This document shows, piece after piece, positions 33,835 to 41,735 of a DNA stretch of 64,000 bases. The stretch covers positions 4,452,501 to 4,516,500 of the forward strand of contig NZ_JARKIN010000001.1 in assembly GCF_029351045.1 (NCBI RefSeq), read 5' to 3'. How positions within the stretch are numbered: position 1 is the stretch's first letter; every line of letters begins with the position of its first letter. The translations under genes were made by a program, and so were the position numbers. This DNA comes from Streptomyces sp. WMMB303. Lineage in GTDB: Bacteria; Actinomycetota; Actinomycetes; Streptomycetales; Streptomycetaceae. The notes beneath the pieces were generated by a model that ran no database searches, was not told the DNA's origin, and saw nothing but the letters and a program-made list of their open reading frames with translations.

Positions 33835-34770
33835 TCAGTCCGTCCAGGCCCGCTTCCCGGCGTCCACGCAGGAATGCCTGGCCTCGATGACAGCGCACAC
33901 CTGCACGTTCGAGCCGAGATTCTCGGGCGCCGGCGCCATTGCCGTACGTCCGCTCGAGTCCTCCCACCACATCTGTCCGGCACCGGGGGCACTCAGTGAG
34001 ATGCCTTCTACGTCCTCGGCGGGCGTCACCGCACCCCAGACCGCTACGCACCCGGTGCTGTGGAAGACCTCGATGCGATGGTGCCTGATGTCGTAGCGGC
34101 CCACCACCCGCCCGTCCACCTGGCAGCCGGCCTGTACCGGGTCACGCCCTTCGCACGCCTTTCCTCGGCAACGCGGTTGTACCCCGTCGGCAGGGCCGGC
34201 AGCCTCGGGCGGGAGAGGATAGGGCCAGTCAGGCCGTCCGATCCCGCGTCCTGACGCATCCGGTACGGACGCCAGTAATACAAGCGAGGCGAACGCGACC
34301 GACCATCGGGCTGCTCGGGTGGCAACAGACCAGCCGCTGGGGCGGCCCAAGGTCCGCCGGCCACTCAGGTCTGCTGTACCGGACGCCACTTCGCCGGACG
34401 TGGCAGGAACCGGCGAAGTGGCCGGGACATCAGGAGCAGCAGGGCCGGCCGGGGCCGTCGGCACGGGCTTGGTCCGCGCACGGCGGCGGTTCGACTCCTC
34501 CCACGCCTCGTTCGCCGACTCCCACAGGACGCTCAGCCGCACCAGCAGGCGGTGGTCGGTCCCTGAGAGCTTCGCCAGTGCTTCCGCCGCCTCCCACGGC
34601 GGGAAGGTCACCGCGCTGAGGTAGCGCTGCCAGGTTGACGCGCTATAGGGGGTCTTGGCGGCGAGTGCGGTATAGCTCAGGCCGCCGCGGTCCTTGAGCA
34701 GTCTCAGCCGCTCCACGAGCCGACGCACTTCCGGCCGCACGTCCTCCGGCAGTGGGCGCCAGCGTCCCAT
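33835..34770 (-). CDS. XRE helix-turn-helix, membrane, DUF2690 protein (copy 2)
   Basis: 311 residues from the ATG at 34770; frame extension to 34818 ignored. The N-terminal XRE domain has LSYTALAAKTPYSASTWQRYL. A Pro/Thr-rich linker and one membrane helix (ARWSVAFASLVLLASVPDASG) precede a DUF2690 domain with PRCRGKACEGRDPVQAGC and a final ARHSCVDAGKRAW. Same design as the 32162 protein but clearly diverged in sequence. It is divergent from the SARP gene across 253 bases. Confidence 0.85.
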   Translation of the reverse strand: MGRWRPLPEDVRPEVRRLVERLRLLKDRGGLSYTALAAKTPYSASTWQRYLSAVTFPPWEAAEALAKLSGTDHRLLVRLSVLWESANEAWEESNRRRARTKPVPTAPAGPAAPDVPATSPVPATSGEVASGTADLSGRRTLGRPSGWSVATRAARWSVAFASLVLLASVPDASGRGIGRPDWPYPLPPEAAGPADGVQPRCRGKACEGRDPVQAGCQVDGRVVGRYDIRHHRIEVFHSTGCVAVWGAVTPAEDVEGISLSAPGAGQMWWEDSSGRTAMAPAPENLGSNVQVCAVIEARHSCVDAGKRAWTD

Positions 34771-34982
34771 CTTCCTCTCCCCTCCCCAAGCGCGCCCCCG
34801 ACACGCCGGGCGCCGCACGCCCGGGCCCGCACCGTCCCAGTGTCCCCCACCGTATTCACCGGGCCGGCCCAGCGTCCCACGGGACTGTCATCCCGGGCCG
34901 CATCGTTGCTGGTCACAGCGCTGGTTTCCCATCGTGACCCGGGTTGGGGCCATCGCCTTCCTCCTCCGCAGGTCGCGGCGCA

Positions 34983-34999
34983 GGCTTGGTCACCAAGCC
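34983..34999. promoter_or_regulatory. Perfect palindrome upstream of the SARP gene
   Basis: GGCTTGGT-C-ACCAAGCC (8-base arms, 1-base centre) ends 24 bases before the SARP start at 35024. It may be an operator or a hairpin in the 5' leader. It is the only clear dyad seen in the 253-base divergent promoter with the XRE-DUF2690 copy 2. Confidence 0.45.
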
Positions 35000-35023
35000 G
35001 GTCAGGCGGCGCGACCGGCCGGG

Positions 35024-37144
35024 ATGAACAGGAACGGCGGAACAGAAGCGGGGGCAGGGGTGTATCGGTTTCACGTACGGGTGCTGGGGAGGCTGGAGCT
35101 GGACCGGGACGGTGTGCCCGTGTCCCTGCCGAGGGGACGGCAACGTACGCTGCTCGCCACTCTGGCCCTGAGTCCCGGCAGGCCGGTACCGACTGGTGTA
35201 ATCGCTGACCGGCTGTGGGACGAAAGGCTTCCGGCCAGCGCCCAGGTGACCATCCGCAACCATGTCAAACGTCTGCGCCGGCTGCTGGACCCGGCCGGAA
35301 GCGCGCCTCTCATCCCGTTCGCGGACGGCGGCTACCGGCTCGACATCGCCGACGACGAACTCGACCTGTACCGCTTCCGGGAACTCACCGGGCAGGCCGC
35401 GGCCACCGCGGACCCGGAGGACGAGGCACGGCTGCTGCGTCAGGCGCTGGCTCTGTGGCGCGGTTCCGCGCTGAGTGACGTCGAGAGCGCTTCCCTGCAC
35501 CGGGAGGTCGTACCGACGCTGGCGGAGGAGTACGCACAGGCCCTGCATCGCCGGATCTGCCTCGACATGCGGCGGGGCGCCGACGCCGAGGTGATCACGG
35601 AACTGCGGCGCCTGGTGAGCGAGGACCCGTTGCGGGAGCGTTTCTGGGCACAGCTGATGCGGGCGCTGCAGCGTTCGGGCCGACAGGCGGAGGCGCTGGT
35701 CTGCTACGAGCAGTGCCGACGGGCGGTGGCGGACGCCCTTGGTGTGGAGCCCAGCGCGGAACTGCGCGAGCTGCACCGGCAACTGCTCGCCGGGGACGCC
35801 GGCGTCCTTGGTCCCGAGCCGTCCTCGCCGGTACCGAACCCGACCTCGTCCGGAAGCCGGTCCGAGCCTTCGCGCCGGCAACCGCGTGGGCCGGGGGCGG
35901 CAGGTCGTGTGCGACCGACGTATCCGCCGCGGCAGCTTCCGCCCGGCCCCGCCCATTTTACGGGGCGATCACCCCATCTCGGCGCCCTCGACAGGGCCTT
36001 CAGGCCCGGCGCAGGGCGGTCGCCCGCCTCTGTAGTGGCCCTCGTGGGTGAGGCCGGTGCGGGCAAGACCGCGCTGGCGGTGCACTGGGCCCACCGCGTG
36101 CGCGAGTCGTTCCCGGACGGCCAGCTCCATGTCGATCTGAGGGGTTACGCCCCCGACGCACCGCTTTCTCCTTCGGCGGCACTTGGGATCCTGCTGTCCG
36201 GCGTGTACGAGGGTCCGGTACCGGAGGGAGCCGACGCCCGCGGCGCGCTGTTCCGCAGTGTCCTGTCCGGCAAGCGATTCCTCGTACTGCTGGACAACGC
36301 CCGCGACACCGCGCAGGTGACCCCGCTACTGCCCGGCGGCGACCACACGGTCGTGGTCACCAGCCGTAACCAGCTACGCGGGCTGGTGGCCCGGGACGGC
36401 GCCCATCGCCTGCCGGTGGACCGGCTCACCGCCGCGGACGCCGCCGCCCTCTTCGAAAAGCTGATCGGCCACCATCGGTGTGCGGCCGAACCGGAGGCCG
36501 CCGCGCAGCTCCTCAGTCGTGCTGCACATCTGCCGCTGCTCCTGCGGAGCCTTGCGGAACGGGTGAACCGCTATCCCCACGCCCGCCTCGCGGAGGTGTC
36601 CAGCTCCTCGTACGGCGAGGGCGAAGAAGCTGAGGTGCTGAGCCCGCACGGAGCTGCCACCGATCCGCCCAGGCTCGTGTCGTGGTCCTACCGCACGCTG
36701 CCCCCCGACGCCAGGCGGCTGCACCGGTTGCTGGGGACGCGTTCGGAACGGGTGATCGGCCCCCGGGCCGCTGCTGCCGTGTCGGGCACCTCCCTACGGG
36801 AGACAGACAGGCTCCTCGACAGGCTGGCTGAGGTGAACCTGCTGTTGCAGCGGACACCGTACGAGTTCGAACTCGACGCCCTCAGCACTGCCCGGACGCG
36901 GGCCGACGCCGCGGCACAGCCGCCTCACCCCGGTGTCAGCAAGGCGGTCTCGGCCGGGGCGATGTCCGGGCGCAGGATCTCGGTGGCGCCCGCGCGGAAC
37001 AGCACAATCTCGGTCGGCTCAAGCGACGCCGTCACCTGGGCGGCGTACTCACCCGCCACCGGCAGTACCGCGCCGGCGAAGGATGGGCCCAGCGCGAGCA
37101 GCGCGTCCAGGCCATGCCAGAAGCCACCGTGCCGGGGCGCCTGA
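35024..37144 (+). CDS. SARP-family regulator with NB-ARC domain
   Basis: 706 residues from the ATG at 35024; earlier in-frame codons back to 34694 are non-coding, and GTG at 35057 is an alternative. The OmpR-like DNA-binding domain is at about 12-85 (FHVRVLGRLELDRDG, LPASAQVTIRNHVKRLRRLL). The bacterial transcriptional activator domain is at about 105-250 (ALALWRGSALSDVES, LALVCYEQCRRAVAD-like). The NB-ARC ATPase has the P-loop VALVGEAGAGKTALAVHWA and RFLVLLDNARDTAQV. The C-terminal TPR arm of AfsR-type proteins is absent. The last ~73 residues run inside the convergent gene at 36925. It is the candidate activator of the T7SS promoter at 52982-53024. Confidence 0.82.
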   Translation: MNRNGGTEAGAGVYRFHVRVLGRLELDRDGVPVSLPRGRQRTLLATLALSPGRPVPTGVIADRLWDERLPASAQVTIRNHVKRLRRLLDPAGSAPLIPFADGGYRLDIADDELDLYRFRELTGQAAATADPEDEARLLRQALALWRGSALSDVESASLHREVVPTLAEEYAQALHRRICLDMRRGADAEVITELRRLVSEDPLRERFWAQLMRALQRSGRQAEALVCYEQCRRAVADALGVEPSAELRELHRQLLAGDAGVLGPEPSSPVPNPTSSGSRSEPSRRQPRGPGAAGRVRPTYPPRQLPPGPAHFTGRSPHLGALDRAFRPGAGRSPASVVALVGEAGAGKTALAVHWAHRVRESFPDGQLHVDLRGYAPDAPLSPSAALGILLSGVYEGPVPEGADARGALFRSVLSGKRFLVLLDNARDTAQVTPLLPGGDHTVVVTSRNQLRGLVARDGAHRLPVDRLTAADAAALFEKLIGHHRCAAEPEAAAQLLSRAAHLPLLLRSLAERVNRYPHARLAEVSSSSYGEGEEAEVLSPHGAATDPPRLVSWSYRTLPPDARRLHRLLGTRSERVIGPRAAAAVSGTSLRETDRLLDRLAEVNLLLQRTPYEFELDALSTARTRADAAAQPPHPGVSKAVSAGAMSGRRISVAPARNSTISVGSSDAVTWAAYSPATGSTAPAKDGPSASSASRPCQKPPCRGA

Positions 37145-37662
37145 CGGCGCACGTGCACGGCCGTGCACCAGCGGCCCGAGCCCTCCCTGGCCGGCACCGG
37201 CGGCGCACGCCGCACGTCGGAGATCAGCGCCTGCGGGCCGTTGTCCACGCCGAGCGGTTGCGGAGCACGGGAGGGCCAGGACCCCGGGTCGTCGTCCAGC
37301 AGCAGCCGGTCTCCGGCCGCGTCACCCAGCGTCCCCCACAGGGCGGGACCGCGGGTGACGGCGGTGACTTGCACGCCTATCGCCAACAGCCGACAGGCCA
37401 GAAGTCTTCCGAACAGGGATTCGCCCAGCACCCCGATCCGCACTCCCACTGCCCGCAGCGTGACGGAGCGGCCCGTCCGGTCGGTACCGAGATGGATGCC
37501 GGCGAGTGCGTCGTACAGCGGGACCCCGGAGCCCGCCTGGGCACCTCCGCCGACGCCGCCGGTGTTCCAGCGGGTGGCAGGCAGGCCGACAAGACCGGGA
37601 CCGAGGGACCGTCCCGACGGAGGGCCGGGCGCGTTTTCCGCCGTGTGCGGCATCGTGTTCAC
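36925..37662 (-). CDS. Rossmann-like protein of the T7SS operon
   Basis: 245 residues from the GTG at 37662 (GTGA overlap with eccE); the ATG at 37653 is an alternative. A Rossmann-type strand-turn-helix VRIGVLGESLFGRLLACRLL is followed by VQVTAVTRG, as in dinucleotide- or flavin-binding proteins. The rest has GFWHGLDALLALGPSFAGAV and ILRPDIAPAETALLTPG. There is no membrane helix, so it is probably cytoplasmic. It is the last gene of the T7SS operon and tightly coupled to EccE, which suggests an accessory role. The family is not recognised. Its end overlaps the convergent SARP gene by 220 bases. Confidence 0.7.
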   Translation of the reverse strand: MNTMPHTAENAPGPPSGRSLGPGLVGLPATRWNTGGVGGGAQAGSGVPLYDALAGIHLGTDRTGRSVTLRAVGVRIGVLGESLFGRLLACRLLAIGVQVTAVTRGPALWGTLGDAAGDRLLLDDDPGSWPSRAPQPLGVDNGPQALISDVRRAPPVPAREGSGRWCTAVHVRRQAPRHGGFWHGLDALLALGPSFAGAVLPVAGEYAAQVTASLEPTEIVLFRAGATEILRPDIAPAETALLTPG

Positions 37663-38876
37663 CGTTCTCCCATCCCGACCGCGAAGCCGGTCGTCTCCAC
37701 CAGCGACCGCCCGGGGCAGGCCAGCGGCAACGTCGCCACCAAGCCGTCCTCCTGGTTGCCCGTCAAGGGCTGTGCCAGGCCGGACTCGCGCACCAGGCGG
37801 TCGCAGGCCCGGACGGCGCGCTGAGCGAGCGGGCTCACCCACCGCACCGCGGTCCGCACCTCGGTGACCGGCTCGTCGCCGTGCTCCGTGGCAGCAGGAC
37901 CACTGAGAGACACGGTCGCTGCGGCGACGACACGCTCCGCTCCGGATTCGGCAAGCGCGACGAGGAGATTCCGCCACCCGTCGGCCGAGCGGATGTCGGC
38001 GACAGCCGTGCAGTGCGTCGCGGCCGCTCCGGCCCAGCACCCCGGCGTGGCACGCCCGTTCCCCTCCGGGTCGCCCACCTCCCGCAGCAACGCCTGTACC
38101 GCGTCGGCGCCCAGGGGCCCGGTCGGCACATCCGCCTGGGCCAATACGGCACGCAGCCGCGCGGTGGCGGCGGCGGTCGCGACCCGTGCACCCACCGCCC
38201 CGCCACCCCTGCGTTCCGCGGCTTCGGGCGCCTCCCAAAGTTCGTACCGCAGGACGAGCCAGGAACTCACCGCTACCACATGGCGCTGCGCGGGGAGTTG
38301 CCGATAGGCAGTGGTGGGCTCGAAGTGCTGCTCGACGTCCCAGGACGGCAGCCCGTGCTGCTCCACCAGAAGTTGAGCGGCGGCGGGGCGGACCGGATCG
38401 GTCCGCAGCCAGTTGGCGAGCAGACCGACGGGCAGGCCGGGGTGTACACCGGCGGGAAGCCGCAGTACGGCGGCGAAGCCGCGCCCGTCACATACGACGC
38501 CCACTGCCGGTCCGTTGCGGTTGGTGACCGGAGTGATCTCCAGAGCGGGGAAGAGGGACCCTGCGAGACCGAGGCGCTCCGGGTCCCGGTCCGGCGGCGC
38601 ACCGTCCAACCGGGCGGTGTCGTCGGGCCGGGCTCGCTGCCGGGGAGCGGGGGCGGCGAAGGCACCGCGGCGCAGCCACCACACCAGATGTCCGCCGGCT
38701 GTCCGGCCACGCACCCGCAGCACCGTGAGCGCCGCGACGAGGACTCCCGCACCAGTCAGGGCGTAACCGCCCGCGCCGTCGAGGGCACCGCCGGCGGCAG
38801 CGCAGCCCGCACCGGCCTGAAGTGCGACGAGGCGTCCCCGCCGCACGCGCCGGAGCCATGGCACCGTTGTGGTCAT
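37659..38876 (-). CDS. eccE: Type VII secretion protein EccE
   Basis: 405 residues. Two N-terminal membrane helices (VALQAGAGCAAAGGALDGAG and YALTGAGVLVAALTVLRV) are followed by a large soluble domain with the EccE features GRGFAAVLRLPAGVH and ATHCTAVADIRSADGWRNLL. EccE lies on the periphery of the ESX membrane complex. The start overlaps the eccB stop (ATGA) and the stop overlaps the next gene (GTGA). Confidence 0.85.
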   Translation of the reverse strand: MTTTVPWLRRVRRGRLVALQAGAGCAAAGGALDGAGGYALTGAGVLVAALTVLRVRGRTAGGHLVWWLRRGAFAAPAPRQRARPDDTARLDGAPPDRDPERLGLAGSLFPALEITPVTNRNGPAVGVVCDGRGFAAVLRLPAGVHPGLPVGLLANWLRTDPVRPAAAQLLVEQHGLPSWDVEQHFEPTTAYRQLPAQRHVVAVSSWLVLRYELWEAPEAAERRGGGAVGARVATAAATARLRAVLAQADVPTGPLGADAVQALLREVGDPEGNGRATPGCWAGAAATHCTAVADIRSADGWRNLLVALAESGAERVVAAATVSLSGPAATEHGDEPVTEVRTAVRWVSPLAQRAVRACDRLVRESGLAQPLTGNQEDGLVATLPLACPGRSLVETTGFAVGMGER

Positions 38877-40342
38877 TCCCGCTCCCCCTCGCCGGACTTG
38901 TCGCCCTTGCTCCTGTCCTTGGCTTTACCGTCCGTACGTTCCGGGGGTTCCGTGCGACCGCCCTGCTGCTCCTCGGCAGCGGAGCGCGGATCCAGCACCG
39001 GGCCCCTCGGCAGCAGCTCTACGAACCCTTTCGGCAAGGAGGGCGCCTGCTTCGCCACGTAGCCGAGCCGGGTCACCGCGTCGGCCGAGGCGAAGGGGTA
39101 GGCGGTGCCTGTGTCGGTGACCAACGTGTATGTTCCGCCGGAGCCGGCTGACGCCGTGGCCCGGACGACCGCGCCCCCGCCCGGCGGAACGTACAGTTCG
39201 TCCACCCGGCCGAGTGGCCTGCCGCCTGCCGCCGAGACCGGGGCGAGGCCGTCGGGCCGCGGCATCCGCTCAGGCAGCGTCACCGTCGCCTGCCACGGGG
39301 CGTCGCCAGGGGTGCTGCCCGGGGCCGTACTGACGCAGAGCGGCCGGCCCCGATCGCGGGACGCGGCCTCGGGCAGCCGCTCGGGCCAGGCCGGATCACC
39401 CGGCGCAGCTGCCTCGGAGCGCGGTGCAGCGGCCGCCTGTGCAGGCGTCAGCTCGAGCTCGTCGACGCCCGTGGTGCGCAGCAGTGTGTAGACGAACTCG
39501 GAAACAGCGACCAGCCCGTCGTCCCGCACTTGGTAGTACTGCGGGTTGACACCGCCCAGGTCGCTCCCCGCCAGGTCACCGATGGTGGCACGTACCGGTA
39601 GCCGGGCGTTCGGCTCGTCGCCCTCTCCCTGCACCGACTGAGGTGTCCGCATCGCCGGCCCTTCCGGGACGGTGGCCAGGACCTCGTCCGCCAGCGGTAT
39701 CTGTTCGCCGCGCTGGAGACCCAGCGCGTCACGGACCGGCTCGGACAACGAGAACCGGCGTCCCTGGGTCAGCAGCCACAGGTCTCCGCCCGGTGACTTG
39801 GCGATCACGGTGGCCTCAGCATTCCCGGACACGGTGTCGGGCACCGCGACGTACAGGTGGGTCCTCGTCTGCTGACCGGATTCCTCGCCGGGCACCGTGC
39901 AGACCGTCCACTCCTCGGTGGAGAGTGCGGATTTGCCGGGCAGCGCGTCGGGGGCCGCCGGGATACCGACGGGCGGCCCCCGCCGCACGCCCTTGAGCGC
40001 GTCCGCTCGGACCTCGGTCCGCTTACCTCCGCCCACCAGGAGTGCGGAGGACAGGTTGAGCGCCGGGTGCAGCACCCCGTCCGACATCACGTAGCGGTCA
40101 CCGCTGCCGCTGACCACCACGGCGCCGTCACCCGGCAGGTCGGGGCCCTTGCCGCCGCCCAGCCAGCCTGCGATGCCGAAGCCGGCCATCACCAGGACAC
40201 CGAGCGCGACCCCACCGCCCAGCGAGCGGTTGAGACGGCGCCGGGGATCACGCAGGGCCTCGTCGGTGCCGCGCAGCAGGCCGGTCTGCTGACGCCGGTT
40301 GCCGTACGCATGGGCTTCCGCCAGTTCTCGGGTAGTCGCCAT
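38873..40342 (-). CDS. eccB: Type VII secretion protein EccB
   Basis: 489 residues from the ATG at 40342. It starts with the EccB cytoplasmic helix (ELAEAHAYGNRRQQTGLLRG), then one membrane helix (GGVALGVLVMAGFGIAGWLG). The long extracytoplasmic part has repeat blocks (VMSDGVLHPALNLSSALLVG, YYQVRDDGLVAVSEFVYTLL, YPFASADAVTRLGYV) typical of the family. The C-terminus is charged. EccB forms the outward base of the ESX complex. The mycP stop lies four bases upstream of its start. Confidence 0.92.
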   Translation of the reverse strand: MATTRELAEAHAYGNRRQQTGLLRGTDEALRDPRRRLNRSLGGGVALGVLVMAGFGIAGWLGGGKGPDLPGDGAVVVSGSGDRYVMSDGVLHPALNLSSALLVGGGKRTEVRADALKGVRRGPPVGIPAAPDALPGKSALSTEEWTVCTVPGEESGQQTRTHLYVAVPDTVSGNAEATVIAKSPGGDLWLLTQGRRFSLSEPVRDALGLQRGEQIPLADEVLATVPEGPAMRTPQSVQGEGDEPNARLPVRATIGDLAGSDLGGVNPQYYQVRDDGLVAVSEFVYTLLRTTGVDELELTPAQAAAAPRSEAAAPGDPAWPERLPEAASRDRGRPLCVSTAPGSTPGDAPWQATVTLPERMPRPDGLAPVSAAGGRPLGRVDELYVPPGGGAVVRATASAGSGGTYTLVTDTGTAYPFASADAVTRLGYVAKQAPSLPKGFVELLPRGPVLDPRSAAEEQQGGRTEPPERTDGKAKDRSKGDKSGEGERE

Positions 40343-40346
40343 CAGC

Positions 40347-41735
40347 TCAACTCGTCCGGTGGGTTCTGTGGATTCGGCCACGCCGGGTCCGGGGGGCGCT
40401 GCCGGTCAGCCCGTCCAGGGCAGGTGCTATCGGTGGCCGGGACCGGTCGTCACCGGAAGGGGCGGTATCGGCGCGACAGGCCCCCCGGCCGCCGACGGGC
40501 GCCGGTCGCCAGCGTCGGGCGGCGGCGCGGCGGACGGCAGGGGCGCCGAGCACCGCGAGCAGCACGGTCACCAGCAGCCCGCCGCTCCAGGCAAGGGCAG
40601 CCGCACCGGTTGGCGAGAGCAGCGGCCGCGGACGTGGCACGGCCTGCACGGGAATGGCTCCGGGCCGCGCTTCTGCTTCCTGATCCTCTTCTGATCCGGT
40701 CCCCGGGTCTTCTCCTGCGAGATGGGTGAGGGCACCGAACGGGTCCACGACCCCGGCGCCCGTACGGTCGTTCGCGCCGCCGCCGACGGGCGCCGCCGCG
40801 CCCATGAGCCGCTCGCGCACTTGGCGGGCTGACAGTTCGGGAAAGCGCGAGCGGACCAGTGCCGCAGCGCCGGAGACCTGCGGGGCGGCGAAACTGGTGC
40901 CCTTGTCCCGGCGGTAGCCTGACCCACCTGCTGCCAGAACGACCTCGTCCTGACCGTAGCCGGCGAGGTCGACCCAGCCGCCCCTGTTCGACTCCCGCAT
41001 CGGCTGCCCTGTCGTCCGCACCGCGCCGACCGCGAGCACCCCGTCGTAGGCCGCCGGGTACATCTTCTTCCCGTTGGTGCCCTCATTGCCCGCGGCAGCG
41101 ACCACGACGACGTCCTTGGCCACCGCGTGGTCGATCGCCTTCCGGACGGGGGCACGGTCGACGGGCAGCGCGAAGGAGAGGTTGAGCACCTGCGCGCCGC
41201 TGTCCACGATGCGGTCGATGGCTGCGGCCAGGACCTCTGCCGGGGCGTTCTCCACCCCGCCCACCACTCGCACCGATACGATACGTGACGCCGGCGCCAC
41301 CCCCGTGACGCGGGCCTCCCCACCCCGGCGTGCGGCGATGAGCCCGGCGACAGCGGTGCCGTGGCTCTCGCAATCGAGCGCGGGCGGCTTGGGCCGCTGG
41401 GCCCGGTACCCCTTCTTCGTACGCACCGTCGCCAGTTCGGCCCCCTGCCGGACGGCACCGGACAGTTCCGGGTGACGGTCGTCCACCCCGGAGTCGACGA
41501 CACCGACGGTGACCCCCTCCCCTTCGGCGAGATCCCAGGACTGTGCCAGCCCGAGGCGGTCGGTGAGGCTGCGGCCCGGAAGCGCGTCCGGCAGCGGCTC
41601 ACCCTGCTGCGGGGGACGACGACACGACGTATCGACCCGGTCAGCCGCGAGGGCGGCAGGAGCGGGCAGCGACAGCTGCCCCAGCACGGCCGTCACAGCT
41701 ACGGCGGCCGCCGCGCGAACCCTTCGGCCTGTCAT
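40347..41735 (-). CDS. mycP: Mycosin (T7SS-associated subtilisin-like protease)
   Basis: 462 residues from the ATG at 41735 (ATGA overlap with eccD). Signal peptide, then the S8 protease domain: catalytic Asp in VGVVDSGVDDRHPEL, His in DCESHGTAVAGLIAA, oxyanion Asn in VVVAAAGNEGTNG and Ser in GTSFAAPQVSGAAAL. An N-terminal stretch with Cys (DTSCRRP) fits the mycosin propeptide-like extension. A C-terminal membrane helix (LAWSGGLLVTVLLAVLGAPAV) anchors it, with a basic tail of about 65 residues inside. Mycosins stabilise and trim ESX components. Confidence 0.92.
   Translation of the reverse strand: MTGRRVRAAAAVAVTAVLGQLSLPAPAALAADRVDTSCRRPPQQGEPLPDALPGRSLTDRLGLAQSWDLAEGEGVTVGVVDSGVDDRHPELSGAVRQGAELATVRTKKGYRAQRPKPPALDCESHGTAVAGLIAARRGGEARVTGVAPASRIVSVRVVGGVENAPAEVLAAAIDRIVDSGAQVLNLSFALPVDRAPVRKAIDHAVAKDVVVVAAAGNEGTNGKKMYPAAYDGVLAVGAVRTTGQPMRESNRGGWVDLAGYGQDEVVLAAGGSGYRRDKGTSFAAPQVSGAAALVRSRFPELSARQVRERLMGAAAPVGGGANDRTGAGVVDPFGALTHLAGEDPGTGSEEDQEAEARPGAIPVQAVPRPRPLLSPTGAAALAWSGGLLVTVLLAVLGAPAVRRAAARRWRPAPVGGRGACRADTAPSGDDRSRPPIAPALDGLTGSAPRTRRGRIHRTHRTS

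Noticed and set aside
34694..35023. In-frame N-terminal extension of the SARP gene
   Set aside because: It overlaps the opposite start of the XRE-DUF2690 gene, is low-complexity Arg/Pro/Ser sequence, and the SARP DNA-binding domain begins just after 35024.
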